Positions 6,154-13,900 of a stretch of 27,575 nt of DNA are shown here, piece after piece (the stretch's first letter is position 1; every line of letters begins with the position of its first letter). A program made the translations under genes and the position numbers. Below the pieces are notes generated by a model that did not search any database, was not told the origin of the DNA, and saw only the letters and a list, made by a program, of their open reading frames with translations. Source of the stretch: Bacillota bacterium (lineage in GTDB: Bacteria > Bacillota > Clostridia > Christensenellales > SZUA-584); NCBI GenBank assembly GCA_023436525.1, contig JAEZIW010000115.1:1-27575 (forward strand). Reading direction: 5' to 3'.

Positions 6154-7010
6154 GATGCCTCACTCCTCACATAAAACAGCATAATGTCTTCAATATGCGC
6201 CGGGTCTACCATGAACCCCGGGTATTTTGCTCTTACGGCATCCGGGTTTTTCACCAGCACCTCATGCCCAAACTGACCGCGCCGCTGCCCTTCAATGTCG
6301 CTGCGGTCAATGCGTGCAAAATCGTTTTGGCCGCACTTCAAAATGCCGTAGCCGTATTTCAAATCGTCGGCAGACTGCGAGAAAACAAGCTGCCCGTCTT
6401 TAATCAGCGTTACATAATCGGCCACCTTTTCAAGATCACTGATGATGTGTGTCGATAAGAATATCGACCGTTCCTCATCCTGTATGATATCAAGAAAGAT
6501 ATCGAGTATCTCGCTGCGTACCACGGGATCAAGCCCGCTCGTCGCTTCATCAAGCAGCAGCACGCGCGGCCTGTGCGCGAGCGCCACCGACAGCGACAGC
6601 TTCGTCTTCATGCCCTTCGACATCTGCTTGATCGTGTTTTTTTCGGACACCGCGAAGCGTTTTAAGTATGCCCGGTACAAATCGTCGTCCCAGCCGGTGT
6701 AGATATGGCGCATTACCGAAGAGATATCGCCCGGCCGCAGACTCTCGTGAAAATGGCAGTTGTCGAGCACCACGCCGAGCTGCTGCTTAATTTGCTGCTC
6801 CTGCGCCACATGATCCATACCCAGCAGCGCAACATCGCCGCCGTCCTTTTTTATCATGTTTAATATCAGCTTGAGCGTGGTGGTTTTGCCCGCTCCGTTC
6901 TCGCCGATAAACCCCATGATGCTGCCCTTGGGCAGCTTAAAACTCACATTTTTCAGCGCAAAGCTTCCGTAATCCTTCGTGAGCCCGCTGACTTCCAGTA
7001 CATTTTCCAA
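6150..7010 (-). CDS. ABC transporter ATP-binding protein (YtrB-like)
   Basis: A 286-aa ATPase subunit. Walker A is G-E-N-G-A-G-K-T-T near residues 36-44, the Q-loop region follows near 80, the signature is M-S-K-G-M in place of L-S-G-G-Q, Walker B is V-L-L-L-D-E-A-T-S-G-L-D near 150-161, and the H-loop His lies in L-S-T-H-I-I-S-D. The M/S-K-G-M signature is normal for exporter ATPases of the YtrB/EcsA kind. All catalytic residues are present. The last 60 residues form a regulatory extension. The gene starts three bases after the regulator gene ends and overlaps the first permease by ATGA. Confidence 0.92.
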   Translation of the reverse strand: MENVLEVSGLTKDYGSFALKNVSFKLPKGSIMGFIGENGAGKTTTLKLILNMIKKDGGDVALLGMDHVAQEQQIKQQLGVVLDNCHFHESLRPGDISSVMRHIYTGWDDDLYRAYLKRFAVSEKNTIKQMSKGMKTKLSLSVALAHRPRVLLLDEATSGLDPVVRSEILDIFLDIIQDEERSIFLSTHIISDLEKVADYVTLIKDGQLVFSQSADDLKYGYGILKCGQNDFARIDRSDIEGQRRGQFGHEVLVKNPDAVRAKYPGFMVDPAHIEDIMLFYVRSEAS

Positions 7011-7013
7011 CGC

Positions 7014-7388
7014 CTATTCCTCCTTATACAAAAGTGTTAATATGTCAGACAGCTCCTCCATCGCGATGCCGCTGCTTTTGGCAATCTCCACAGCCTTTTG
7101 CAGATGCCCTTCCGCCATGCGAAGCTGTTCTTCTCTGATCAGTTCAATATTGCGTCCCGCCACAAAGCTGCCCTTGCCCATCACGGTTTCTATGAAGCCA
7201 TCGCGCTCGAGGTCTTCATACGCACGCTTTGTCGTGATCACGCTGATGCGCAACTCCTTCGCGAGCAGCCGCATCGACGGCAGCAGATCGCCTTCTTGCA
7301 GCGTGCCGTTCAGTATCAGATTCTTAATCTGAGATGTGATCTGCTCATAGATCGGCTTGTCGCTCGCGTTGCTGATGATAATATCCAA
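7014..7388 (-). CDS. GntR-family regulator, YtrA subfamily
   Basis: A 124-aa repressor with an N-terminal GntR winged helix (about residues 10-78, including P-I-Y-E-Q-I and the recognition helix S-V-I-T-T-K-R-A-Y-E-D-L) and only about 45 residues after it. That short helical tail is typical of the YtrA subfamily, which controls ABC transporters encoded next to it. The start is a TTG preceded by AGGGGG, because no in-frame ATG is available. It leads the operon, and a perfect palindrome lies directly upstream, so it very likely represses its own operon. Confidence 0.9.
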   Translation of the reverse strand: MDIIISNASDKPIYEQITSQIKNLILNGTLQEGDLLPSMRLLAKELRISVITTKRAYEDLERDGFIETVMGKGSFVAGRNIELIREEQLRMAEGHLQKAVEIAKSSGIAMEELSDILTLLYKEE

Positions 7389-7418
7389 TCGGCATTTCCC
7401 CCTGATCGCGCTTAATCT

Positions 7419-7443
7419 ACTGTATATATACGTTATATACAGT
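7419..7443. promoter_or_regulatory. Palindromic operator of the YtrA-type operon
   Basis: ACTGTATATA (7419-7428) and TATATACAGT (7434-7443) form a perfect inverted repeat of 10-bp arms with a five-base spacer. It lies about 30 bases before the regulator start and touches the proposed -10 element. This is the placement expected of an autorepressor site. Confidence 0.75.
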
Positions 7444-7469
7444 ATGGCGCCATTTTATGCAAATGTCAA
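7441..7469 (-). promoter_or_regulatory. Promoter of the YtrA-type ABC operon
   Basis: On the minus strand TTGACA (7469-7464) is followed after 17 bases by CATACT (7446-7441). The -10 runs into the palindromic operator, so a bound repressor would cover the start site. Confidence 0.6.
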
Positions 7470-7510
7470 TTAAAAAATTTATGGCTTTACAAATCAGTAA
7501 AGCTCAAATA

Positions 7511-7539
7511 TTGATGCGCTTTGCATTTTGTGCTTTAAT
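7511..7539 (+). promoter_or_regulatory. Promoter of the 163-aa gene
   Basis: TTGATG (7511-7516) and TTTAAT (7534-7539) with a 17-base spacer lie about 40 bases before the start at 7581. Confidence 0.5.
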
Positions 7540-7580
7540 ATGATGGTATGTAATCATTGTAAAAAAAGAGGATTTACGTT

Positions 7581-8072
7581 ATGTTTGGAAAATCCAAAGA
7601 AACAAGCCATGACATCGCTTATCTGGGATTGAGAAATCAAGCATTGGCGACAACGCCATCCGATATTGGGCTGTCACTCGAAAACAACGAACAAGTCTAT
7701 ACCGCCGTTGTGGACATACCGATCAGTAAAGAAAAAATCGTATCTCTTGTCTGTTTTTTTGATGGCACAGTCAGCTTGTATTACAGCACAGGCGGCGGTT
7801 TGCTAGGTATTGGCCAAAAACATGAATCCGTCAGACAAGCAGGCGGATCATTCCTCTACAGTGCAGGCCAGGCGTTGAAGTATCTTAAAAAAACCAGTCA
7901 ATATGATTTACCAGACGGTGATCTTGCCTTCGTTTTTTTGCTTACGGGTGATGGTGTTTACAAGGCTGAATTCAATATGAGCAAGATCGATAAGTACGAG
8001 AAGCCTATCCAATTCTTGAACTTCCTGATTCAAAACATACTATGCAAAATACGCGAAAATACCACTGCCTGA
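7581..8072 (+). CDS. Hypothetical protein, 163 aa
   Basis: A cytoplasmic protein with no signal peptide or membrane helix. The ATG has AGAGGA nine bases upstream and its own promoter. By eye it is a mixed alpha/beta domain: hydrophobic strands around V-S-L-V-C-F-F-D-G-T-V-S-L-Y-Y (about residues 54-68), a glycine-rich turn S-T-G-G-G-L-L-G-I-G (about 69-78), then a helix, and another strand pair near 114-128. I do not recognise a family. It stands alone between the transporter operon and the convergent rubredoxin operon, so context gives no help. Confidence 0.72.
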   Translation: MFGKSKETSHDIAYLGLRNQALATTPSDIGLSLENNEQVYTAVVDIPISKEKIVSLVCFFDGTVSLYYSTGGGLLGIGQKHESVRQAGGSFLYSAGQALKYLKKTSQYDLPDGDLAFVFLLTGDGVYKAEFNMSKIDKYEKPIQFLNFLIQNILCKIRENTTA

Positions 8073-8148
8073 TCATTTTCTCTTAACCAGCGCGATAAAT
8101 TGCACCTGCACACCACAGACGCGTTCGAGGCGATTTAAAGCAATTAGA

Positions 8149-8174
8149 AGAGCCCGCCGTAATGGTCGGGCTCT
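8149..8174 (-). terminator. Likely terminator of the rubredoxin operon
   Basis: AGAGCCCG and CGGGCTCT form an 8-bp stem (8149-8156 with 8167-8174). On the minus strand the stem is followed by a broken T tract (TCTAATT), and on the plus strand by no T tract. It lies 30 bases after the rubredoxin stop and may also slow the 163-aa gene transcript. Confidence 0.55.
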
Positions 8175-8203
8175 GTGTGGTTACTTAACGATATAATCGG
8201 TTG

Positions 8204-8362
8204 TCAGGATTCCTCAAACATGTCTTTGGACGCGCCGCAAAGAGGGCAAACCCAATCGTCGGGGATGTCTTCAAAAGCCGTGCCGGGGGCAATGCCGTTA
8301 TCCGGGTCACCGATTTCGGGATCGTAAACATAACCGCAAACAGTACATTCGTATTTTTTCAT
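8204..8362 (-). CDS. Rubredoxin
   Basis: A complete 52-aa rubredoxin. Cys6 and Cys9 (C-T-V-C-G-Y-V-Y-D) and Cys39 and Cys42 (C-P-L-C-G-A) bind the single Fe, and the residues between them (P-E-x-G-D-P-x-x-G-I-x-P-G-T-x-F-E-D-I-P-D-D-W) follow the family pattern exactly. It carries electrons in the cytoplasm, often to oxygen or peroxide detoxifying proteins in anaerobes. AGGAG stands before the ATG. The gene follows the DUF1858 gene by 14 bases. Confidence 0.96.
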   Translation of the reverse strand: MKKYECTVCGYVYDPEIGDPDNGIAPGTAFEDIPDDWVCPLCGASKDMFEES

Positions 8363-8376
8363 TCGCATCTCCTCAC

Positions 8377-8580
8377 TTATTTATTTTGAAAATAATCGTT
8401 CAGATTGGCAAGCAGCTCGTCCACATCAAGGCCGTGAACCGCACCGGCTTCCTCAAGGCTCTCTCCTGCGGAAGCAGGGCAGCCAATGCAGTGCATACCG
8501 GCTTCCATCAGCACCTTGGCGCATCCGGGATCAAGCGTGAGCAACTGTGCAATGGTCATATCTTTTGTAATTTGTGCCAT
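8377..8580 (-). CDS. DUF1858 disulfide-domain protein
   Basis: A 67-aa protein of the DUF1858 type, also known as the hybrid-cluster-protein-associated disulfide redox domain. The family signature is visible: T-I-A-Q-L-L near the start, D-P-G-C-A-K-V-L (Cys20) and G-M-H-C-I-G-C-P-A-S (Cys31 and Cys34), then a C-terminal helix. The CxxC pair could act in thiol-disulfide exchange. Co-transcription with rubredoxin fits a redox role. The reaction and partner are not known. GAGG lies upstream of the ATG. Confidence 0.9.
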   Translation of the reverse strand: MAQITKDMTIAQLLTLDPGCAKVLMEAGMHCIGCPASAGESLEEAGAVHGLDVDELLANLNDYFQNK

Positions 8581-8605
8581 GATAATACCTCTTTAGTTTT
8601 TTTGC

Positions 8606-8980
8606 TTATGTGTTTCTGATCATTTTATGCCCGCATTTTGAGCACTTGATGGATACCTTCCCTTTGCCTCTGGGCACCCGCAGCTTTTGCGAACATTTGG
8701 GGCATTTAAAAATTTTGTACAGCTTTCGCTGCTGGCCTTTTGCTTTATTCCTATAATACCACGATTTGATTTTATTAACCACATTCATGAATAATAAATT
8801 CTCTTTTTGACGCTGCGCAATATTACGGGAGAACATGCGGAAAACCGCAATACCGGTAATTGCCAGCGTAATGACAAACATATACACCCACGGCACAAAG
8901 CTTAAAACCAGCGAGAATATAATCAGCCCGAACGAAAGCTGATCGGGGCCGTTACGCCCGATAAACATTCTGTTAAACAT
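8606..8980 (-). CDS. Zinc-ribbon membrane protein
   Basis: A 124-aa protein with two hydrophobic segments close together (about residues 17-33 and 34-47), a basic linker and a C-terminal zinc ribbon: C-P-K-C near residue 93 and C-S-K-C-G-H near 113. The ribbon would face the cytoplasm. Similar small proteins are common in Clostridia but have no assigned function. AGGTGG lies upstream of the ATG. It sits between the PHP and DUF1858 genes in the same direction, with 24-25 bases on either side. Confidence 0.85.
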   Translation of the reverse strand: MFNRMFIGRNGPDQLSFGLIIFSLVLSFVPWVYMFVITLAITGIAVFRMFSRNIAQRQKENLLFMNVVNKIKSWYYRNKAKGQQRKLYKIFKCPKCSQKLRVPRGKGKVSIKCSKCGHKMIRNT

Positions 8981-9004
8981 GAAACACCACCTACATTTCT
9001 GTTG

Positions 9005-9694
9005 TCAGGCCTCGCAGCTCACAATCAGCTCCGGCGTTCTGACTTTCTTATAATAGTCGATAAATGACGCTAAATCTTTTACATCTCCGGGCAGCATTAT
9101 GCCGCTCTTGCCGATGTCTTCGCTCATGTGCACGTCGCCCCCGGCGATCACCATCACATCATTCTCGCGGGCGAACTTGAGCGAAAGCCGATTGCGGCTC
9201 TTGTTCCTCACCTGCGTGTTGACGATCTCAATACCGTCGTAAAACGCCGGGTTCTCCGGCGACAGGCCGAACCGAAAAGGATGCGCTTGAAACACAAGAT
9301 ACCCGTTTTCATGCATGAGGCCGTAAATTTGCTCAATCGGCAGCTGATAGAACGGCCCCGCCTCGAGCAAAAACGCTTCGTCCGGCCCGTAGATTAAAAA
9401 CTCGTACGGCGAGCCTTCCGGCTGCACCTCAAGCCCCAAAAACACCTTGAGCCCCACCTGACTGCCGCGTTTTTTCGCTGCGCGGTAACCCATCAAATAG
9501 CGCTGCACCTTTTCGTGCCACGAAAGAGCTTGTATATCCGGCCTTTCAAAAAAGCGCGAATAAAAGTGGTCGGTGATGAATGTGCCTTTATAGCCCGCCG
9601 CCTTGATGCCGTCCACTGCCTGAGCGGCTGTTAGGAAACCGCACGGGCTTGTTTCGGCCGTATGGCAATGCGTTTCAAACTGATAAAGCTTCAT
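9005..9694 (-). CDS. PHP-domain phosphoesterase-like protein
   Basis: A 229-aa protein of the PHP superfamily, metal-dependent phosphoesterases. The first motif H-C-H (His9/His11) follows a short strand, T-D-H near residue 41 forms the second, an internal Q-A-H-P-F near 137 the third, and G-G-D-V-H-M near 184-189 the last. This is enough for the trinuclear metal site. It resembles stand-alone YciV/TrpH-like PHP proteins, but the substrate cannot be told. GAGGAAAA precedes the ATG. It appears to be the first gene of the minus-strand group that ends with rubredoxin. Confidence 0.87.
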   Translation of the reverse strand: MKLYQFETHCHTAETSPCGFLTAAQAVDGIKAAGYKGTFITDHFYSRFFERPDIQALSWHEKVQRYLMGYRAAKKRGSQVGLKVFLGLEVQPEGSPYEFLIYGPDEAFLLEAGPFYQLPIEQIYGLMHENGYLVFQAHPFRFGLSPENPAFYDGIEIVNTQVRNKSRNRLSLKFARENDVMVIAGGDVHMSEDIGKSGIMLPGDVKDLASFIDYYKKVRTPELIVSCEA

Positions 9695-9794
9695 CGTTTT
9701 TCCTCGGTATTATCATACTAAAAAGTTGGGTCTAAAATATAAACAAAACGCCGTTTTCACACAATGTTTACAACTGCTATGATAGCAAGGCGAA

Positions 9795-9808
9795 TTGACT
9801 TAAGTCAA
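9795..9808. promoter_or_regulatory. 14-bp perfect palindrome
   Basis: TTGACTTAAGTCAA is a perfect palindrome between the divergent PHP and M50 genes, about 80 bases before the M50 promoter. It could be an operator for an unknown regulator. Nothing else supports it. Confidence 0.3.
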
Positions 9809-9886
9809 CGGGTTGTTCAAGGCTTTGCACAGTCTTTTCATAGCCGCAAAGGTTATTGCAAGAAGTGAAAAATTCAAAAAGAAAAG

Positions 9887-9915
9887 TTGCTTTTTCCGTC
9901 ATTTTTTTCTAGAAT
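9887..9915 (+). promoter_or_regulatory. Promoter of the M50 gene
   Basis: TTGCTT (9887-9892) and TAGAAT (9910-9915) with a 17-base spacer lie about 37 bases before the GTG start. Confidence 0.5.
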
Positions 9916-9952
9916 TAAAAACACATCGACATAACTGTGAAGGGAGCGCCGT

Positions 9953-10933
9953 GTGGAATCGCTCGTCTTTTTTGTCGCTTATATCATTTTTTATATCATC
10001 AGTATACCGATTCATGAGCTCGGGCATCTGGTTTTCGGGCTGATCACGGGCTCGCGCTTCAGCTCGTTTCGGCTGTTTTCGTTTGTCTGGTACAAAGAGA
10101 ACGGCTGTCTGAGGTTCAAGAAATCGGGGAACAGATTTTTGCTCGGCCAATGTTTAATGGTGCCTCCCGAGAACGAAGCGGATTTTCGGTTTGTGCTTTA
10201 CAACCTCGGCGGCGGTTTTTTTAATCTGCTGACCGTCGCGATACTTGTATGCATCGCCTTGCTGACCGGCGGCTTTAACTCCGTGTTGATCGGGGGTATC
10301 ACAGCCAGTGCCTTAACGGGGCTGATGAACCTAATCCCGATGACGATTCAAGCCCCGAACGACGGCATGAACGTGGTGAAGGCACTGCAATCGCCCGAGG
10401 CGCGGCATGCGTTTTATGTGATTATGCAGGCCAACAATGAGATGATGAACGGCAAACGGTTCCGCGATTTTGATGAGAAGCTGTTTGCGCTGCCCGAGCA
10501 GGCGAATCTCCGAAACCATTTTGTGGCCAATTTGCTGAATTGGGATGCGGCGCGTTTGTATGACAGCGGCCAATATGACGCGTGCATGGAAAAATACGGC
10601 GATCTCGACTTAGACAAGCTGCCGCCGTATTTTAAGCACTCGGTTCAGCTGGACTATCTTTATTACTATATCGTTCACAGTCCGGATTACGACAAGGCAA
10701 GAGCGCTGTATGCACAGCGCAAAATGAAGAAGTATCTTGAAGCGCCGCTGCCGATGTGTACCCGCACCCATGCAGCTTATCAGTTTTTTGTTGTCGGCAA
10801 CAAAAGCGTGGGCAGAGAGCTGCTGCAAAAGGCCAAGGTGCAGATTGACAGCTTTCCGAACAAGGGGTTGCAGCTGATGGAGAAAGACTATCTGGATCAA
10901 TTGGAACGGCTCATGCAGGCACAGCCAAGATAA
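9953..10933 (+). CDS. M50-like membrane metalloprotease
   Basis: A 326-aa protein. The first hydrophobic segment holds the zinc motif H-E-L-G-H at residues 21-25. A second part of the site-2 protease site, N-L-I-P followed by N-D-G, places Asp137 where the third zinc ligand of M50 peptidases lies. About four membrane segments span residues 1-145. The C-terminal half (about 150-326) is soluble and helical, perhaps TPR-like, with a repeated Y-D-x-x-x pattern. It has no PDZ or CBS domain. GTG 9953 is preceded by GGGAG. A site-2-protease-like role in membrane cleavage is inference; no anti-sigma factor is nearby. Confidence 0.8.
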   Translation: MESLVFFVAYIIFYIISIPIHELGHLVFGLITGSRFSSFRLFSFVWYKENGCLRFKKSGNRFLLGQCLMVPPENEADFRFVLYNLGGGFFNLLTVAILVCIALLTGGFNSVLIGGITASALTGLMNLIPMTIQAPNDGMNVVKALQSPEARHAFYVIMQANNEMMNGKRFRDFDEKLFALPEQANLRNHFVANLLNWDAARLYDSGQYDACMEKYGDLDLDKLPPYFKHSVQLDYLYYYIVHSPDYDKARALYAQRKMKKYLEAPLPMCTRTHAAYQFFVVGNKSVGRELLQKAKVQIDSFPNKGLQLMEKDYLDQLERLMQAQPR

Positions 10934-10983
10934 TATTACCAGTCGCAAATACGTCCATTCAAACACCATATGCAGATTGATTA

Positions 10984-11002
10984 CTAATGGTTTCGCCATT
11001 AG
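10984..11002 (+). terminator. Weak hairpin after the M50 gene
   Basis: CTAATGG pairs with CCATTAG around TTTCG, 50 bases after the M50 stop. No T tract follows, so termination is doubtful. Confidence 0.3.
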
Positions 11003-11055
11003 AGTGGGTCTTGTATCGGATTTATAAAGAATAAAGGAAGGATATAAATTATTCT

Positions 11056-11643
11056 ATGGAGAACAGAAAAACAAGTGAAACCGTGCGACTCTATCTCACA
11101 GCGGTTATCGCTGTGATGTGTATTGCCACGACGTTTTGGGGCTATGGCTTTCATTTTGACCATTGGGGAGAATACTGCTTTATCTCAAATATCTCTGTCG
11201 GAATCCTGTTCCTTATCAGCGTTATTTACAAAATCAAAAAAGGCGCTTTTCTTTCAGATGTTTTTTACTTTAACAGCATGATGGTTCTGCTGCTAATTTT
11301 CATCGCGACGGTATTGATAGGGCTTAACCTTGACGGCGCCTACTGGTTTTTGCATATTATCAACCCCGTCATCGTCTTCCTTTACTGGTTATATTGCTGC
11401 CGCCATAAGCGTAACGTCAGCGGCAAACAGGTTCTCACCGTTTTGATCTTTCCGCTCGCTTATTACGCGTTCACACTGATACTCTTCGCTTTCACCGGAC
11501 AAAGCCCTTTTCCGATCAGCATGGTGACCGATCTCGGCAGTTTCTATCCTCTTATCTTCCCGTTCATCATGGTGCCCATACTGCTGGGGCTCGGCTTCGG
11601 CCTGCATTTTTTAAGCCGCCTGATAAATCCGAATAAGAAATGA
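11056..11643 (+). CDS. Six-helix membrane protein, Pr6Pr-like
   Basis: A 195-aa integral membrane protein with six hydrophobic segments and a short charged N-terminus. The pattern Y-C-F-I-S-N-I-S in the second segment and a single H-x-x-N-P-x-x-x-F-x-Y-W in the fourth resemble the Pr6Pr / FAR-17a-AIG1 type of six-helix protein, whose eukaryotic members are hydrolases. I am not certain of the family. AAGGAAGG lies about 15 bases before the ATG, further than usual. There is no clear partner gene. Confidence 0.75.
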   Translation: MENRKTSETVRLYLTAVIAVMCIATTFWGYGFHFDHWGEYCFISNISVGILFLISVIYKIKKGAFLSDVFYFNSMMVLLLIFIATVLIGLNLDGAYWFLHIINPVIVFLYWLYCCRHKRNVSGKQVLTVLIFPLAYYAFTLILFAFTGQSPFPISMVTDLGSFYPLIFPFIMVPILLGLGFGLHFLSRLINPNKK

Positions 11644-11676
11644 CCTTCGTTAAAACCACACCTGATTATACAACAA

Positions 11677-11705
11677 AGCCGTACTCGGAAACCCCGAATA
11701 CGGCT
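11677..11705. terminator. Long hairpin between convergent genes
   Basis: AGCCGTA (11677-11683) pairs with TACGGCT (11699-11705), with further pairing of TCGG and CCGA inside. The minus-strand side runs into TTTGTTGT. It lies between the six-helix protein gene and the convergent ABC exporter and may serve both. Confidence 0.5.
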
Positions 11706-11780
11706 CATCGTGATATAAAAGCTGTTTGTGTTATGCCATGGAGCAAAGTTACGCAATCATCCCATAGTCTTCGCATTAAA

Positions 11781-11820
11781 CATGGGATTTTTCGACTCAC
11801 TATCGCTCGCTCAAAATGAC
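11781..11820 (-). repeat. Dispersed GTCATT...AATCCCATG repeat, copy 1
   Basis: On the minus strand this reads GTCATTTTGAGCGAG... and ends in AATCCCATG, 40 bases. The ends match those of the second copy at 20204-20239, while the middle differs. Such short repeats are spread through intergenic DNA of many Clostridia. Confidence 0.6.
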
Positions 11821-11866
11821 ATTTGTTCCGAAACCACTAAACACTGCCTTTTGTTACTATCGTTCT

Positions 11867-13900
11867 TTAAGCGGTCGCGCCTGTAAACTGGCTGTTGTAC
11901 AGATCGGCGTAGAAGCCGTTTTTCTCCATCAGCTGCTTGTGCGTGCCCTGCTCAATAATCTGCCCCTCGTTCATCACGAGTATCGTCGACGCGTTGCGTA
12001 TGGTGGAGAGCCGGTGCGCGATCACGAAATTCGTGCGGCCCTTCATCAGCGCGATCATCGCGTTTTGTATGTACGCCTCAGTACGCGTATCCACATTGCT
12101 CGTCGCTTCGTCGAGTATCAGCACAGCCGGGTCAGCCAGCAGCGCCCGCGCGATGGTGATGAGCTGCCTTTGGCCCGACGATATGTTGCTCGCTTCCTCG
12201 TTCAGCACCGTGTCGTAGCCGTCCGGCAGCGTGCGGATAAAGTGATCGGCATGCGCCATCTTCGCCGCTTTCATAATCTCCTCTTCCGTTGCGCCCGCGC
12301 GCCCGTAAGCGATGTTGTCGCGAATCGTACCGCCGAACAGCCAAGTGTCCTGCAGCACCATGCCAAAGCGCTGCCTTAAGGTTTCGCGCGGCATCGTGCT
12401 GATATCCACGCCGTCCACACGGATGCTTCCCTCATCCACCTCATAAAAGCGCATCAGCAGATTTACCAGCGTGGTTTTGCCCGCACCCGTGGGCCCCACA
12501 ATTGCCACCACGTCGCCGGGGTTCACCTTCAGGTTCATGTCTTTAATCACCGTTTTATCCGGGTTATAGCCGAAACTGACATGCTCAAAATCCACAGCAC
12601 CGCGCGCCATGGGCACGGCGGCAAGCTGCACATCAGGTGTCATTTCTGGCTCGTCGAGCACCTCAAACACACGCTCTGCCGCCGCCACGGTGGATTGCAT
12701 CACGTTCGCAATCTGCGCCACCTGCATAATCGGCTGCGTAAACTGGCGCGAATACTGTATGAACGCCTGCACATCGCCGATTGATATCTGCCCGTTGATC
12801 ACGAGCACACCGCCAATCACACAGACAAACACATACGAAATGTTGCTCAAAAAGTTCATCAGCGGCATCATGATGCCTGAGAGAAACTGCGCCCGCCACG
12901 CCACGCCATACAGACGCTCGTTGATGCCGTTAAACTTCTCTTCGCTCTCCTCTTCCTTGCCGAACGCCTTCACAACGGTATGCGCCGCATACATCTCTTC
13001 CACATGGCCGTTAATATGCCCGATCTCCGCCTGCTGCTTTTTAAAGTACTTCTGCGAGCGTTTGATAACAGACTTGGTGACGAAAAAGCTCATCGGCAGT
13101 ATCACGAGCGACACGAGCGTGATAAGCCACGATATCGTGAACATCATGATGATGATTCCGATCAGCGTTGTCACCGCCGATATCACCTGCGTGAGCCCCT
13201 GCTGCAGCGAGGTGGATACCGTATCGATGTCGTTGGTCACACGCGAGAGTATCTCGCCGTGCGTGCGCCCATCGAAATATTTGAGCGGCAGCTTCGCGAG
13301 TTTTTTATCCAGCTCGGCGCGCATGTCGTACACAATCGTCTGCGAGGTTTTCGCCATCACAAACTGCAGCACAAAGCTGAACAGCGAGCTTAATAGATAC
13401 AACCCCAGCACCGTCAGAATTATACCGCCGACTTTACCGAAATCGATTTTTAATTCATTTGCCGACTTTAGCATCTGTTCAGCCTGCATCGCTTTTACGG
13501 CCACTTCCTTGTCAGGCGAATTCTTCGCCTCAGCGATAGCCTGTTCATAGGTTATGGTATTGTTATCGAGCTGCACTTTGATGTCGTCGGGCACCGATTC
13601 TCTAATTTGCGATTTAACCATGCTTTGCGCCGTCACCGGCTTAAACAGTTCTGTGGTGGCTTCGCCGAGCACCTTGGGGCCGAATATCGCAAACACCGTG
13701 GCGAGCACCGACATCACAATCACGATGGCGAGTGCCGCTTTATGCCGTGTGAGGTACTTCATCAGGCGGCCAAAGCCCGCCTTAAAATTCTTGGCTTTTT
13801 CCATGGGCATGCCATGCCCCATCGGGCCGCCGCCCATCGGGCCGCGTCCGCGGCCGGGGCCTTTGCCCTGTTTCATTGCGTTTTGACTATCGTTGCTCAT
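11867..13900 (-). CDS. Heterodimeric ABC exporter subunit with catalytic Walker B
   Basis: A 677-aa half-transporter. After a Gly/Met/Pro/Arg-rich N-terminal tail (about residues 13-35) come six membrane segments. The loop between the first two holds a charged insertion of about 65 residues that should face outside. The ATPase domain has Walker A G-P-T-G-A-G-K-T-T (near 466), an altered signature I-S-S-G-Q, Walker B L-I-L-D-E with the catalytic Glu (near 590), and the H-loop His in I-A-H-R-L-S-T. Its ATG overlaps the TGA of the partner gene. With that partner it should form an asymmetric exporter of the BmrCD/TM287-288 type. The substrate is unknown, with a drug or lipid most likely. Confidence 0.92.
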   Translation of the reverse strand: MSNDSQNAMKQGKGPGRGRGPMGGGPMGHGMPMEKAKNFKAGFGRLMKYLTRHKAALAIVIVMSVLATVFAIFGPKVLGEATTELFKPVTAQSMVKSQIRESVPDDIKVQLDNNTITYEQAIAEAKNSPDKEVAVKAMQAEQMLKSANELKIDFGKVGGIILTVLGLYLLSSLFSFVLQFVMAKTSQTIVYDMRAELDKKLAKLPLKYFDGRTHGEILSRVTNDIDTVSTSLQQGLTQVISAVTTLIGIIIMMFTISWLITLVSLVILPMSFFVTKSVIKRSQKYFKKQQAEIGHINGHVEEMYAAHTVVKAFGKEEESEEKFNGINERLYGVAWRAQFLSGIMMPLMNFLSNISYVFVCVIGGVLVINGQISIGDVQAFIQYSRQFTQPIMQVAQIANVMQSTVAAAERVFEVLDEPEMTPDVQLAAVPMARGAVDFEHVSFGYNPDKTVIKDMNLKVNPGDVVAIVGPTGAGKTTLVNLLMRFYEVDEGSIRVDGVDISTMPRETLRQRFGMVLQDTWLFGGTIRDNIAYGRAGATEEEIMKAAKMAHADHFIRTLPDGYDTVLNEEASNISSGQRQLITIARALLADPAVLILDEATSNVDTRTEAYIQNAMIALMKGRTNFVIAHRLSTIRNASTILVMNEGQIIEQGTHKQLMEKNGFYADLYNSQFTGATA

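Noticed and set aside
12609..13550. Long plus-strand reading frame of 313 codons
   Set aside because: It is antisense to the ABC exporter gene. Its composition (very rich in Ser, Cys, Ile, Thr) is that of a shadow frame, and it has no ribosome binding site.
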